Assembly: GCF_014205255.1 (NCBI RefSeq)
Contig: NZ_JACHNE010000001.1
Coordinates: 5,146,001-5,210,000 of the forward strand
Direction: 5' to 3'
DNA: 64,000 nt
DNA from: Streptomyces caelestis
GTDB lineage: Bacteria > Actinomycetota > Actinomycetes > Streptomycetales > Streptomycetaceae
Position 1 is the stretch's first letter. The number at the start of each line of letters is the position of its first letter. Made by a program: the position numbers and the translations under genes. Positions 6,142 to 15,037 of this stretch are shown piece by piece. Under the pieces are notes generated by a model. It saw only the letters and a list, made by a program, of their open reading frames with translations, was not told the DNA's origin and made no database searches.

Positions 6142-9138
6142 ATGCCGCGACGCCGCACCTCAAGCTCGTCAAGCTCGACGGGAAGTACGTCGGGAACGAC
6201 GGGAACGACGGCTCCGAGGAATCGGACGCCGCAGCCGGTGACGATCCGGCGGCGGTCGTTCGGGGACTTCCTCAAGGCGTTCCTCGCGTTCGTCGCCCTG
6301 GCCGTTCTGCTCGTCGGTGTGCCCGGTGCGCTGGCCACGCAGATCGGGTGGCCGTTGCCGGACGGGGTGCCGAGCCTCGGCTGGCTTCAGCAAGAGATCA
6401 CCGTTCACACGTTTCTGAACATCCTCACCGTCGTGGTGTGGCTCGCGTGGGCCCAGTTCACCGCCTGCGTGCTCGTGGAGATGAAGGCCGCGCTGTCCGG
6501 TGTCGGTGTGCCGGGGCGGGTGCCGGGGGCCGGGCCCAGTCAGTTGCTCGCCCGGCAGCTCGTCGCCGCGCTGCTGCTCGTCGGCGCCACGGCGGCCAGC
6601 TTCACCCCCGGACTGTCGCAGCTCGGACAGAGCGGCTACGACGCCAACCAGAAGCCCACCGTCGCCGCGGCCCAGCAGACCCCGGGTTTCTTCGCCCAGC
6701 AGCAGGAGCAGGCCGCCGACACCGCCGCCGCCCTCGCCGAGCAGGCCTCGCACGCCGCCTCGCACGCGGACGCGGGTGGCAGCACCGCCCAGCAGGGCGA
6801 CACGAAGTACTACCGGATCCAGCCGCCCGAGGGGCGTCACCACGACTCCCTGTGGGAGATAGCGGAACGGCACCTCGGTGACGGGCGTCGCTACAAGGAG
6901 ATCTTCGAGCTCAACAAGGACCGCGTCCAGCCGGACGGGTCCAAGCTCTCCGAAGCCAGCCTCATCCGGCCCGGGTGGATCATGGAGATGCCGGGCGACG
7001 CGTGTGGCGGCGAGCTCGTCGAGATGCCCGACGAGGCTCCCAACGTGTCGCCGGATGTGCAGCAGCAGATCGCCGACTACGCCCAGACAGGGGACCACGC
7101 CCAAGGCGGGGGCAGTGGTGCCCAGGGCGGTGGCCACGAGCACGCCGGTGGTGGTCCTTCCACCTCCCAGGTCTCCCTGCCCGAGCAGCGGCCCGCCTCC
7201 GACGCCGGTCACCAGCAGGCCACCGCCGTCGACGCCGAGTCCGGCAACTCTTTCGGGCTGCCCGAGGCCCTTCTCACCGCGCCCCTCCTCGCCGCCGGTC
7301 TCCTGGGTGCCCTGGGGCGGCGCCGTCGGCAGGCGTTGTGGCAGTCGGCGTTCGGGGCCGTCGGCGGGCGGCGCGGCATGGAGCCGCCCACGCCGAGCGG
7401 GGATGCCCAGGACGTCCAGGACGCCCTGCTCGTCGGCGCCGACCCCGAGGGCGTGCGGCTGCTCGACCGGAGCCTGCGCGGTCTCGCCGCTTCCCTCGCC
7501 GAGGAGTCGCGGGCCCTGCCGGTCGTGTACGCCGCCTGGCTCAGCAACGGCGATCTGCACCTCCAGCTCGCCCAGCCCGCCGGGAAGCCGCCCGCCCCCT
7601 GGCAGCAGGGGCAGGACCAGACGTTCTGGATGCTGGCCCGGACGGACGCCGAGCGCTACGAGGACGTCGACACGGCCGCGCCCTACCCGGGGCTCGTCAG
7701 CCTCGGCACCATGGACGACTCGCGGCTGCTGCTCAACCTGGAGGCCGTGCCCGGCATCGTCTCCCTCTCCGGTCGGGAGGCCGACCGGGCCGCCGTCTTC
7801 GCGTCCGTCGCCGCCGAGTTGGCGACCAACGGATGGTCCGACCGCATGACCATCACGCTCGTCGGCTTCGGGCAGGACCTGACGCCGCTCGCCCCGAACC
7901 GGATCCGGCACCTCGAGGACGTCGAGGCGCTCGTCGAGACCATGGAGGCCGAGACGCGGCAGCGGCGGGGCGCCCTCGGCGCGGCCGGGCACGACTCCGT
8001 CCTCACCGGGCGCACCGGGCCCGCCCAGCACACCCGCTGGGCCCCGCACCTCGTCCTGCTCGCCGCCCAGCCGTCCGCCGAGGACGCCGTCAAGCTCGCC
8101 GAACTCGCCGCCGACGCCGGCCGTCTCGGCATCGGCTACCTCGTCGGCACCGAGACCGGTGATCTGCCGGGCGCCGCCTGGGAGATGGAGATCACGGGCC
8201 AGGGCAAGCTGCTCGCGCCCCTCCTCGGGCTCGAACTCGACGCCCAGTTGCTGCCCGCCGCCCAGCAGCGGGCCGTGGTCGAGCTGTTCGTCGACGCCGA
8301 CCCCGAGAACCGGCCCGAGGGCGGCCCGGCCAACAGGCCGCCGTTCCTCGTCGACATCAGCGAGCAGGGCCGGCCGGCCGTCTACGCCCGGCTCGTCGGG
8401 CCCTACGAGATCATCGGCCTCGACACCCCGGACGGGGACCGCAGCGCCCTCCTCCACGAGGCGCTCGCCCTGCTGCTCCTGCACCGCGAGGGCGTGCACC
8501 CGCGCGTGCTGTCCTCGGCGCTGTGGCCGCGCGGCGTCACCGACGACGTGCGTAACGCGCTGCTGGACCGGCTGCGCGACTGGCTGGGCGCCGACCCCGA
8601 CGGCACTCCCCGCCTCGCCACCGACGGCAGCGGCCGGCTCACGCTCGCCAAGTCCGTCGTCTCCGACCTGGACGTGCTGCGCTCCCTCTACCACGAGGCC
8701 ACGCAGGGCAAGGGCGTGGACAGCCGGGCCGTGCGCGGGCGGCTGCTCACCGACGCGCTCGTGCTGGTGCGCGGGCCGCTGCTCGCCGACCGGCCCGAGG
8801 GCCGCTACCGGTGGCTCACCCACGAGATCGTCGACGCCCAGCTGCCGCTGCTCGTCGCGGACACCGGGCTCGCGCTGTGCGAGTTCCACATGGAGAAGAA
8901 CCGCGCCGAGAAGGCCATCGAGGCGCTCAACGCGTCCCTGCGCACCGCCCCGGCCGACGAGCGCCTGTGGCACGAACTGCTGCGCGCCACCCACGCCACC
9001 GGCGACACGTCCCGCCTGACCGCGCTCGCCACCGATCTCATCGGCCGCAGCGGAGCCCGCGGTCTGCCGCCGCGCACCGAGGCACTGCTCGACGAGCTGC
9101 TGCCGACGTGGCGCGACGCGATCGCCGCGGTGGGATGA
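6142..9138 (+). CDS. Membrane-bound LysM and winged-helix/BTAD (SARP-like) protein
   Basis: 998 residues. The Ser/Thr-rich N-terminus is followed by hydrophobic segments near residues 43-64, 88-112 and 136-156. A LysM-like domain lies at about 223-285 (DSLWEIAERHLGDGRRYKEI, ending in IRPGWIMEMP). An Ala/Gln/Gly linker leads to another hydrophobic segment near 372-392. A long cytoplasmic part follows, with a winged-helix-like region near 760-840 (LLLLHREGVHPRVLSSALWP) and a helical BTAD-type C-terminus to about 990. Winged-helix plus BTAD is the layout of SARP-type regulators, but here it is tied to the membrane and to a possible wall-binding domain. Its stop overlaps the start of a prepilin peptidase gene, so a link to pilus or secretion functions is plausible. 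DNA binding is not shown by the sequence alone. Confidence 0.85.
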   Translation: MPRRRTSSSSSSTGSTSGTTGTTAPRNRTPQPVTIRRRSFGDFLKAFLAFVALAVLLVGVPGALATQIGWPLPDGVPSLGWLQQEITVHTFLNILTVVVWLAWAQFTACVLVEMKAALSGVGVPGRVPGAGPSQLLARQLVAALLLVGATAASFTPGLSQLGQSGYDANQKPTVAAAQQTPGFFAQQQEQAADTAAALAEQASHAASHADAGGSTAQQGDTKYYRIQPPEGRHHDSLWEIAERHLGDGRRYKEIFELNKDRVQPDGSKLSEASLIRPGWIMEMPGDACGGELVEMPDEAPNVSPDVQQQIADYAQTGDHAQGGGSGAQGGGHEHAGGGPSTSQVSLPEQRPASDAGHQQATAVDAESGNSFGLPEALLTAPLLAAGLLGALGRRRRQALWQSAFGAVGGRRGMEPPTPSGDAQDVQDALLVGADPEGVRLLDRSLRGLAASLAEESRALPVVYAAWLSNGDLHLQLAQPAGKPPAPWQQGQDQTFWMLARTDAERYEDVDTAAPYPGLVSLGTMDDSRLLLNLEAVPGIVSLSGREADRAAVFASVAAELATNGWSDRMTITLVGFGQDLTPLAPNRIRHLEDVEALVETMEAETRQRRGALGAAGHDSVLTGRTGPAQHTRWAPHLVLLAAQPSAEDAVKLAELAADAGRLGIGYLVGTETGDLPGAAWEMEITGQGKLLAPLLGLELDAQLLPAAQQRAVVELFVDADPENRPEGGPANRPPFLVDISEQGRPAVYARLVGPYEIIGLDTPDGDRSALLHEALALLLLHREGVHPRVLSSALWPRGVTDDVRNALLDRLRDWLGADPDGTPRLATDGSGRLTLAKSVVSDLDVLRSLYHEATQGKGVDSRAVRGRLLTDALVLVRGPLLADRPEGRYRWLTHEIVDAQLPLLVADTGLALCEFHMEKNRAEKAIEALNASLRTAPADERLWHELLRATHATGDTSRLTALATDLIGRSGARGLPPRTEALLDELLPTWRDAIAAVG

Positions 9139-9863
9139 ACACCGGGGTCCTGGTCATCGCCGCCGCGCTGTGGGGCGCGGCGGCGGGTGCGTTTCTGCCG
9201 CGTGCGGCCTACCGGTTCGCGGCTCCCTCCGGGGAACCCTGGCGGGAGCGGTGCCCCGGCGGGCACCCTCTCAAGGGCTGGCTCGGGCGGGCCACGTGCC
9301 ACGAGTGTGAGGGGTCCGGTCACGGGCCGCGTACGACACCCCTGGTGATCGCCACCGCCCTCGTCTGCGCCGTCCTCGCCGCCGCCACCGGCACCCGGCC
9401 CGAGGTCGGGGTATGGCTGCTGCTCGCGCCCGTCTGGGTGCTGCTGACGGTCGTCGACTTCCGGGTGCGACGGCTGCCCGACCCGCTCACGCTCCCGTTC
9501 GCCGCGGCCGCGCTGGCCCTGCTCGGCCTCACCGCGCTCGTGCCCGAGCACGCGGGGGAGTGGACGACCGCCCTGCTCGGCTCGCTCGCGCTGGGCGGCG
9601 GCTACTTCGTGCTGTTCCTCATCAATCCCGCGGGGATGGGCTTCGGCGACGTCAAGCTCGCCCTGGGCGCGGGGGCGGTACTCGGCTGGTACGGCTGGCC
9701 GACGGTGATGCTCGGCACCTTCGCCGGGTTCCTGCTCGGCGCGCTGTACGGCGGTGCCCTCGTCGTCGCACGGCGGGCCGGGCGCAAGACGGCCATCCCC
9801 TTCGGGCCGTTCCTGATCTCCGGCGCCTTCCTCGGGCTCCTGGCCGGGGCCTACGCGGCCTGA
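9135..9863 (+). CDS. Prepilin peptidase, A24 family (TadV/PilD-like)
   Basis: 242 residues from the ATG at 9135, which overlaps the upstream stop codon (ATGA) and implies translational coupling. It is an integral membrane aspartic peptidase that would cut, and in some families methylate, type IV or Flp prepilins at the cytoplasmic membrane face. The two catalytic aspartates are visible in VVDFRVRRLPD and in GFGDVKLALG, the GxGD motif of the family. A Cys-rich loop follows the first membrane segment (RCPGGHPLKGWLGRATCHEC), a reduced form of the PilD zinc-binding loop. About seven hydrophobic segments are present. No pilin gene is in the window, so its substrate lies elsewhere. Family assignment is firm; the substrate is inferred. 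Confidence 0.9.
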   Translation: MNTGVLVIAAALWGAAAGAFLPRAAYRFAAPSGEPWRERCPGGHPLKGWLGRATCHECEGSGHGPRTTPLVIATALVCAVLAAATGTRPEVGVWLLLAPVWVLLTVVDFRVRRLPDPLTLPFAAAALALLGLTALVPEHAGEWTTALLGSLALGGGYFVLFLINPAGMGFGDVKLALGAGAVLGWYGWPTVMLGTFAGFLLGALYGGALVVARRAGRKTAIPFGPFLISGAFLGLLAGAYAA

Positions 9864-9973
9864 CGATCCCAAGGCCGGAAAGCCCGAAGGCCCGTAGGCC
9901 TGACGTCCAGCGGCCCGAACGGCTGGCGTACGCTGGGCTGGTCCGTCCACAACCCTTACGAAAGGGACGCCCG

Positions 9974-11173
9974 GTGACCGAGAAGGCCGACCTTCAGCCC
10001 ATCCTCGACCGTGCTGCCGCCGGTGGGCGGATCACCCCCGACGAGGCGCTCGCGCTGTACCGGGACGCCCCGCTGCACGCGCTGGGCACCGCCGCCGACG
10101 CCGTACGCCGCCGCAGGTACGCCGGCACCGAGCACATCGCGACGTACATCATCGAGCGCAACATCAACTACACGAACGTCTGCGTCACGGCGTGCCGGTT
10201 CTGCGCCTTCTACGCCGCCCCCAAGGACACCGCCAAGGGCTGGACCCGCGACCTGGACGACATCCTGCGCCGGTGCGCCGAGACGGTGGAGCTGGGCGGC
10301 ACCCAGATCATGTTCCAGGGCGGGCACCACCCGGACTACGGCGTCGAGTACTACGAGCAGCACTTCTCCGCCATCAAGCAGGCCTTCCCGCAGCTGGTCA
10401 TCCACAGCCTGGGGGCGTCCGAGGTCGAGCACATGGCCCGGATCTCCAAGGTCAGCGTCGAGGAGGCGATCCAGCGCATCCACGCCGCCGGGCTCGACTC
10501 CTTCGCCGGCGCCGGTGCCGAGCTGCTGCCCGAGCGGCCCCGCAAGGCCATCGCCCCGCTGAAGGAGTCCGGCGAGCGCTGGCTGGAGATCATGGAGATC
10601 GCGCACGGCCTGGGCGTGGAGTCCACGTCCACCATGCTCATGGGCACCGGCGAGACCAACGCCGAACGCATCGAGCACCTGCGGATGATCCGGGACGTCC
10701 AGGACCGCACGGGCGGCTTCCGCGCCTTCATCCCGTACACCTACCAGCCCGAGAACAACCACCTGAAGGGCCGGACGCAGGCCACCCTCTTCGAGTACCT
10801 GCGGATGATCGCGATCGCCCGGCTGTTCATGGACAACATCGCCCACATCCAGGGCTCGTGGCTGACCACGGGCAAGGAGGTCGGGCAACTCTCCCTGCAC
10901 TACGGCGCCGACGACCTCGGCTCGATCATGCTGGAGGAGAACGTCGTCTCCTCCGCGGGCGCCAAGCACCGGTCCAACCGGATGGAGATCATCGATCTGA
11001 TCCGGAAGGCCGGGCGGGTGCCCGCGCAGCGCTCGACCACGTACGAACACCTCGTCGTGCACGACGACCCGGCGAACGACCCCGTCGACGACCGCGTGGT
11101 CTCGCACATCTCGTCCACGGCCATCGAGGGCGGCACGGCTCACCCCGAGCTGAAGCTGCTCGCCTCCAACTGA
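9974..11173 (+). CDS. mqnC: Dehypoxanthine futalosine cyclase (radical SAM), menaquinone pathway
   Basis: 399 residues from the GTG at 9974, with AAAGGGA upstream. MqnC closes the cyclic intermediate of the futalosine route to menaquinone, using S-adenosylmethionine and a [4Fe-4S] cluster. The cluster motif CVTACRFCAF (CX3CX2C) is near residue 70. Strong family blocks include NINYTNVC, GGTQIMFQGGHHPDYG, STSTMLMGTGETNAERIEHL and the C-terminal EENVVSSAGAKHRSN. The pathway is typical of Streptomyces, which lacks the classical Men route. MenG and a MenJ-like gene lie downstream. A barrel-less amidohydrolase-like gene begins 18 bases after its stop and is probably cotranscribed. Confidence 0.96.
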   Translation: MTEKADLQPILDRAAAGGRITPDEALALYRDAPLHALGTAADAVRRRRYAGTEHIATYIIERNINYTNVCVTACRFCAFYAAPKDTAKGWTRDLDDILRRCAETVELGGTQIMFQGGHHPDYGVEYYEQHFSAIKQAFPQLVIHSLGASEVEHMARISKVSVEEAIQRIHAAGLDSFAGAGAELLPERPRKAIAPLKESGERWLEIMEIAHGLGVESTSTMLMGTGETNAERIEHLRMIRDVQDRTGGFRAFIPYTYQPENNHLKGRTQATLFEYLRMIAIARLFMDNIAHIQGSWLTTGKEVGQLSLHYGADDLGSIMLEENVVSSAGAKHRSNRMEIIDLIRKAGRVPAQRSTTYEHLVVHDDPANDPVDDRVVSHISSTAIEGGTAHPELKLLASN

Positions 11174-11191
11174 GCCGGCGCGGAGAGGCAG

Positions 11192-11638
11192 TTGGAAACC
11201 ATTCACACGGCCGACGCCGTCCGCGTCACCTGGGACTCCGAGCCCGTCAAGGGCGGTGCCGTGGCCGTCGGGCGGGACCGGATCGGTGCCGTCGGAAAAC
11301 TCGACGACGTACGCGAGGCGTTCCCCCGGGCCCGGGTCCGCAGGTGGCCCGGGACCCTCGGTCCCGCCCGGGTCCACGAGGGCCCGCTCCCGGACGCCCC
11401 GAGTCCGCGCGAACGCGTCCACGAGGTGCTGAAGCTCGGCGCGGTCGCGGTCCTGGAGGAGCACGTCGACTCGGCCGAACTCCGGGCCGCCGCCGAGCGC
11501 AACGACGTCGTCGTCCTGCCGAGCGCGCGCCGCACCGCGATCGTCCCGACCGGCCGCGCCGACCTCGCCGTCTTCGACGCGGCGGGGGAGTGCGTCGCGA
11601 CGGTGTGCGCGGGGCGGCTCGTGCACCGGCGGCGCTGA
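11192..11638 (+). CDS. Amidohydrolase-like (imidazolonepropionase-like domain) small protein
   Basis: 148 residues from a TTG start with GGAGAGG upstream, 18 bases after mqnC. The N-terminal 60 residues look like the first half of the beta-sandwich of amidohydrolases (GGAVAVGRDRIGAVGKLDDV). The end looks like the second half (TGRADLAVFDAAGECVATVCAGRL). The metal-binding TIM barrel normally between them, with its HxH motif, is absent. The middle keeps a short helical segment. It is therefore unlikely to be a hydrolase by itself. Its position suggests a role in, or descent from, menaquinone metabolism, perhaps from an aminofutalosine-deaminase-like enzyme. That is inference. Confidence 0.65.
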   Translation: METIHTADAVRVTWDSEPVKGGAVAVGRDRIGAVGKLDDVREAFPRARVRRWPGTLGPARVHEGPLPDAPSPRERVHEVLKLGAVAVLEEHVDSAELRAAAERNDVVVLPSARRTAIVPTGRADLAVFDAAGECVATVCAGRLVHRRR

Positions 11639-11974
11639 CAGCGCTTTTGAAGGGCCTTTCGGAGCGGACCGACTTCGCGTGGCTCGCCCGCTTCCCGACG
11701 GTGGACCGCCTCGTGGCCGTCCTCAACGCCCGGGCGGTGACGATCTGCCGCTGGCACGAGACCGCGCTGATCCTCGCAGTACCGCTGATCGACCGGTTTC
11801 TGGGACGTGCCCGCGTTCGGGGCGTTTTCTGCCGCTGGACAGCCAGTGGTTCATGTTCGGCGTCGGCGGGAAGCTGATCGCGGTGTTCGTGCTGCTGTGC
11901 GGGTGGGTGGAGGACGTGGCGGCACGGCGGAAGCCGCGGCCTCTCCCGGGCGGGCGTACTGCAACAATGGGCCC
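11639..11974 (+). other. Gap with possible broken membrane-protein remnant
   Basis: 336 bases without an intact gene. One frame reads FAWLARFPTVDRLVAVLNAR and continues with a hydrophobic stretch ALILAVPLIDRFLG. A second frame continues from about 11820 as QWFMFGVGGKLIAVFVLLCG. Both are hydrophobic and end in basic residues, as a small membrane protein split by a frameshift might. No family is recognisable. The segment also must contain the promoter of menG. Confidence 0.3.
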
Positions 11975-12670
11975 GTGACCCGCGCATCCCTGGACAAGCA
12001 GCCGCACGAAGTCGCCTCGATGTTCGACGACGTGGCGGAACGGTACGACCTGACCAACGACGTGCTGTCCCTCGGCCAGGACCGGCGATGGCGCAAGGAG
12101 GTCGCCAAGGCGGTCGACGCGCGCCCCGCGCAGAAGGTCCTCGACCTGGCGGCGGGCACGGGCACGTCCTCGCTGCCCTTCGCCCGCACCGGCGCCTACG
12201 TCGTCCCGTGCGACTTCTCCCAGGGCATGCTCCGGGTCGGCAAGCAGCGGCAGCCCTGGCTGCCCTACACCGCCGGTGACGCGACGCGGCTCCCCTTCAA
12301 GGACGACACCTTCGACGCCGTCACCATCTCCTTCGGGCTGCGCAACGTGCACGACACGGACGCCGCCCTGCGGGAGATGTACCGGGTGACCCGGCCCGGC
12401 GGGCGGGTCGTGATCTGCGAGTTCTCGCACCCCACCTGGGCACCGTTCCGCACCGTCTACACCGAGTACCTGATGCGCGCCCTGCCGCCGGTGGCGCGGG
12501 CCGTGTCCTCCAACCCCGACGCCTACGTCTACCTCGCCGAGTCCATCCGCGCCTGGCCCGACCAGCCCGCGCTGGCCGAGCGGCTGGGCAAGGCAGGCTG
12601 GTCGCGGGTGGCCTGGCGCAACCTGAGCGGCGGGATCGTCGCCCTGCACCGGGGCTTCAAGGCGAGCTGA
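11975..12670 (+). CDS. menG: Demethylmenaquinone methyltransferase
   Basis: 231 residues from the GTG at 11975. It is the UbiE/MenG family C-methyltransferase that turns demethylmenaquinone into menaquinone using S-adenosylmethionine, the last ring step. Seen in sequence: SAM-binding motif I VLDLAAGTGTSS, post-I CDFSQGML, the family block DATRLPFKDDTFDAVTISFG, then LRNVHDTDAALREMYRVTRPGG and ICEFSHPTW. The length matches the family. It ends three bases from the convergent PASTA gene. MqnC upstream and the MenJ-like reductase downstream complete a menaquinone neighbourhood. Confidence 0.95.
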   Translation: MTRASLDKQPHEVASMFDDVAERYDLTNDVLSLGQDRRWRKEVAKAVDARPAQKVLDLAAGTGTSSLPFARTGAYVVPCDFSQGMLRVGKQRQPWLPYTAGDATRLPFKDDTFDAVTISFGLRNVHDTDAALREMYRVTRPGGRVVICEFSHPTWAPFRTVYTEYLMRALPPVARAVSSNPDAYVYLAESIRAWPDQPALAERLGKAGWSRVAWRNLSGGIVALHRGFKAS

Positions 12671-12673
12671 GCC

Positions 12674-13012
12674 CTACGGCGAGCTGAGGACCATGCACGG
12701 GCCGCCGGGTTCGTCCAGCTCCCGTCGCAGGCCGCCCCGGGGTGGCCGGGGGGTCCGCGGCTCGTGCACGCCCCCGCCGCCCTCGCCGGGGCCGAAGTCG
12801 AACCACACGTAGACCATCGAGTCCCGTGGCACCTCGGCACCGGGCCGCGGGTACTGGCGTACGACGTAGTCGACGACGGCGAGAGGGAAGTCGGGCCGGT
12901 CCGGTGCGTTGAGGAGCAGGCCCTGCGCCCGGGCCGTCTCCCGCGCGTCCACGGCCATCAGGCCCACCAGACGCGGAACACGCACGTCGGGTGTTTCGCG
13001 GGATATGCGCAC
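12674..13012 (-). CDS. Single PASTA-domain protein
   Basis: 112 residues from the GTG at 13012, chosen because GGGGG lies eight bases upstream; longer starts at 13021 and 13057 have poorer spacing. Residues about 10-75 form one PASTA domain: VRVPRLVGLMAVDARETARA, then a conserved turn and VVDYVVRQYPRPGAEVPRDS ending in VYVWFD. PASTA domains bind peptidoglycan stem peptides or beta-lactams when outside the cell, but no signal peptide is visible here. It may therefore be cytoplasmic or exported by another route. A Gly/Pro/Arg-rich tail ends the protein. It converges on menG with only three bases between the stops. Confidence 0.75.
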   Translation of the reverse strand: MRISRETPDVRVPRLVGLMAVDARETARAQGLLLNAPDRPDFPLAVVDYVVRQYPRPGAEVPRDSMVYVWFDFGPGEGGGGVHEPRTPRPPRGGLRRELDEPGGPCMVLSSP

Positions 13013-13096
13013 AGATGTCACCCCCCAGCGGTACAGGGAGGGTAACTCCCGCTCCATAGCGGCCGGAAGCGACAGGTGTCTTTCTGTGACAGTCGG

Positions 13097-13627
13097 CTAC
13101 ACAGCGTCAGCGGACGGTGGCCGGAGGTCGAGCCGGTAGCAGTGCCCCGACCGCTCCGAGGCCGGCGTCGTGAACGTCTCGGCGAGGCGCATCCCCAGCC
13201 GCTGAGCGACCGCGATGGACCGGGTGTTGCGGGCGTCGACCATCGCCACCACACCCGCTACGCCGGCCGCCCGCGTCCGCTCCAGCGTCTGGCGCGCGGC
13301 CGCGGTGACATAGCCCTTGCCCCAGTGCTCCCGGCCCAGCCGCCAGCCGATCTCGATCTGGCCCGCCGGCCCCCAGCCCCGCTCCCAGGGCTGGGCCCCC
13401 GTGAAGCCGATGACCTGCCCGGACTCGTCGACCATGCTCCACAGGCAGAAGCCGAGCTCGGCGTCGCGCCGGCGCTGGCGGGCGGTGAGCTCCTCGTAGA
13501 CCGACAACTCCGCGGCCCTGCCGCCGTGGAACTCCATGACGTCCGGGTCGTCGAAGAGCCGGTGCCAGACGAAAGCGTCCTCGTGGGTGGGGACGCGCAG
13601 CCGCACGGCGGGGAGAGCTCGGTTCAT
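13097..13627 (-). CDS. GNAT family N-acetyltransferase (RimJ/RimL type)
   Basis: 176 residues. The acetyl-CoA binding core is visible as IEIGWRLGREHWGKGYVTAA, followed by VVAMVDARNTRSIAVAQRLG, the usual motif A and B arrangement of the RimJ/L-like group. N-terminal LRVPTHEDAFVWHRLFDDPD is also typical. It probably acetylates an amino group on a small molecule or protein N-terminus in the cytoplasm; the substrate is unknown. It is divergent from the geranylgeranyl-reductase-like gene and lies 84 bases upstream of the PASTA gene start, so the two leftward genes may be cotranscribed. Confidence 0.88.
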   Translation of the reverse strand: MNRALPAVRLRVPTHEDAFVWHRLFDDPDVMEFHGGRAAELSVYEELTARQRRRDAELGFCLWSMVDESGQVIGFTGAQPWERGWGPAGQIEIGWRLGREHWGKGYVTAAARQTLERTRAAGVAGVVAMVDARNTRSIAVAQRLGMRLAETFTTPASERSGHCYRLDLRPPSADAV

Positions 13628-13724
13628 GAAGGCAGCCCTTCAGCCGGTGATGAATGCCGCTGCATAGACTGCCCATGTCCTGTGCCGGTCGGCACGCAGA
13701 TTTCGAACTTGGGGAGATCCCGCC

Positions 13725-15017
13725 GTGACCGTCGTGACCGAGCCGCTCTCCGAGAACACCGCCGATGTGATCGTCGTGGGCGCGGGGCCGGCCGGCTCCA
13801 CGACCGCCTACCACCTCGCCAAGGCGGGACTCGACGTCCTTCTGCTGGAGAAGACCGAGTTCCCGCGCGAGAAGGTCTGCGGCGACGGCCTCACCCCACG
13901 CGCCGTCAAGCAACTGGTGGCGATGGGCATCGACATCTCGGAGGAAGCGGGCTGGCTGCGCAACAAGGGCCTCAGGATCATCGGCGGCGGGGTGCGGCTC
14001 CAGCTCGACTGGCCGGATCTCGCCTCCTTCCCCGACTACGGCCTCGTCCGCAAGCGTGACGACTTCGACGAGCAGCTCGCCCGGCAGGCCCAGAAGGCGG
14101 GCGCCCGGCTGTTCGAGCGCTGCAACGTGGGCGCGCCGATCCTGGACGAGCGCACGGGCCGTATCACCGGCGTGCACGCCAAGCTCGGCGAGGAGAAGCG
14201 CGAGGTCACCTTCCGCGCCCCGCTCGTCGTGGCCGCCGACGGCAACTCCACGCGCCTGTCCCTCGCGATGGGCCTGCACCGCCGCGAGGACCGCCCGATG
14301 GGCGTGGCCGTGCGCACGTACTTCACCAGCCCGCGCCACGAGGACGACTACCTGGAGTCCTGGCTGGAACTGTGGGACCGCCGCGGCGCCGAGGACCGCC
14401 TGCTCCCGGGTTACGGCTGGATCTTCGGCATGGGCGACGGTACGTCGAACGTCGGCCTCGGTGTCCTCAACACCTCCGACTCCTTCAAGGAGCTGGACTG
14501 GCGCGAGGTCCTGAAGGCCTGGTGCGCGTCCATGCCGGAGGACTGGGGCTACACCCCCGACAACATGACCGGGCCCATCCGCGGCGCCGCCCTCCCCATG
14601 GCCTTCAACCGCCAGCCCCACTACACCAAGGGGCTGTTGCTGGTGGGCGACGCCGGCGGCCTGGTGAACCCCTTCAACGGCGAGGGCATCGCCTACGCCA
14701 TGGAGTCCGGCCAGATCGCCGCCGACGTCATCGTCCAGGCCCACGCGCGCTCCACGCCGTCCCAGCGCGAGACGGCCCTCCAGCGCTACCCGCGCGTCCT
14801 CAAGGACACCTACGGCGGCTACTACACGCTCGGCCGGGGCTTCGTGAAGCTCATCGGCAATCCGAAGGTCATGCAGCTCGCGGCCCAGCGCGGGCTGACG
14901 CACCCGCTGCTGATGAAGTTCACGCTGAAGCTCCTCGCGAATCTCACCGACCCGACCGGCGGCGACGCGATGGACCGCATCATCAACGGCCTGAGCAAGG
15001 TCGCGCCGAAGGCCTGA
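13725..15017 (+). CDS. Geranylgeranyl reductase family flavoprotein (MenJ-like)
   Basis: 430 residues from the GTG at 13725, with GGGGAG upstream. The N-terminal FAD-binding motif is VVGAGPAGSTTAYHLAKAGL, followed by EKTEFPREKVCGDGLTP, the family fingerprint. The second FAD motif is LLVGDAGGLVNPFNGEGIAY. Members reduce double bonds in isoprenoid chains. Mycobacterial MenJ partly saturates the menaquinone tail, and Streptomyces menaquinones are partly hydrogenated, so the same role is likely here. The neighbours menG and the nuo operon fit. The alternative is an isoprenoid reductase for other lipids. Family is certain; the substrate is inferred. Confidence 0.88.
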   Translation: MTVVTEPLSENTADVIVVGAGPAGSTTAYHLAKAGLDVLLLEKTEFPREKVCGDGLTPRAVKQLVAMGIDISEEAGWLRNKGLRIIGGGVRLQLDWPDLASFPDYGLVRKRDDFDEQLARQAQKAGARLFERCNVGAPILDERTGRITGVHAKLGEEKREVTFRAPLVVAADGNSTRLSLAMGLHRREDRPMGVAVRTYFTSPRHEDDYLESWLELWDRRGAEDRLLPGYGWIFGMGDGTSNVGLGVLNTSDSFKELDWREVLKAWCASMPEDWGYTPDNMTGPIRGAALPMAFNRQPHYTKGLLLVGDAGGLVNPFNGEGIAYAMESGQIAADVIVQAHARSTPSQRETALQRYPRVLKDTYGGYYTLGRGFVKLIGNPKVMQLAAQRGLTHPLLMKFTLKLLANLTDPTGGDAMDRIINGLSKVAPKA

Positions 15018-15037
15018 TCGGGCATACGGGCACGCGG

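Noticed and set aside
6169..8994. 941-codon open frame on the minus strand opposite the LysM/BTAD gene
   Set aside because: It is the G+C-driven shadow of the plus-strand gene. It is rich in Gly, Arg, Val and Leu with no domain, while the plus strand has clear membrane, LysM and winged-helix features.
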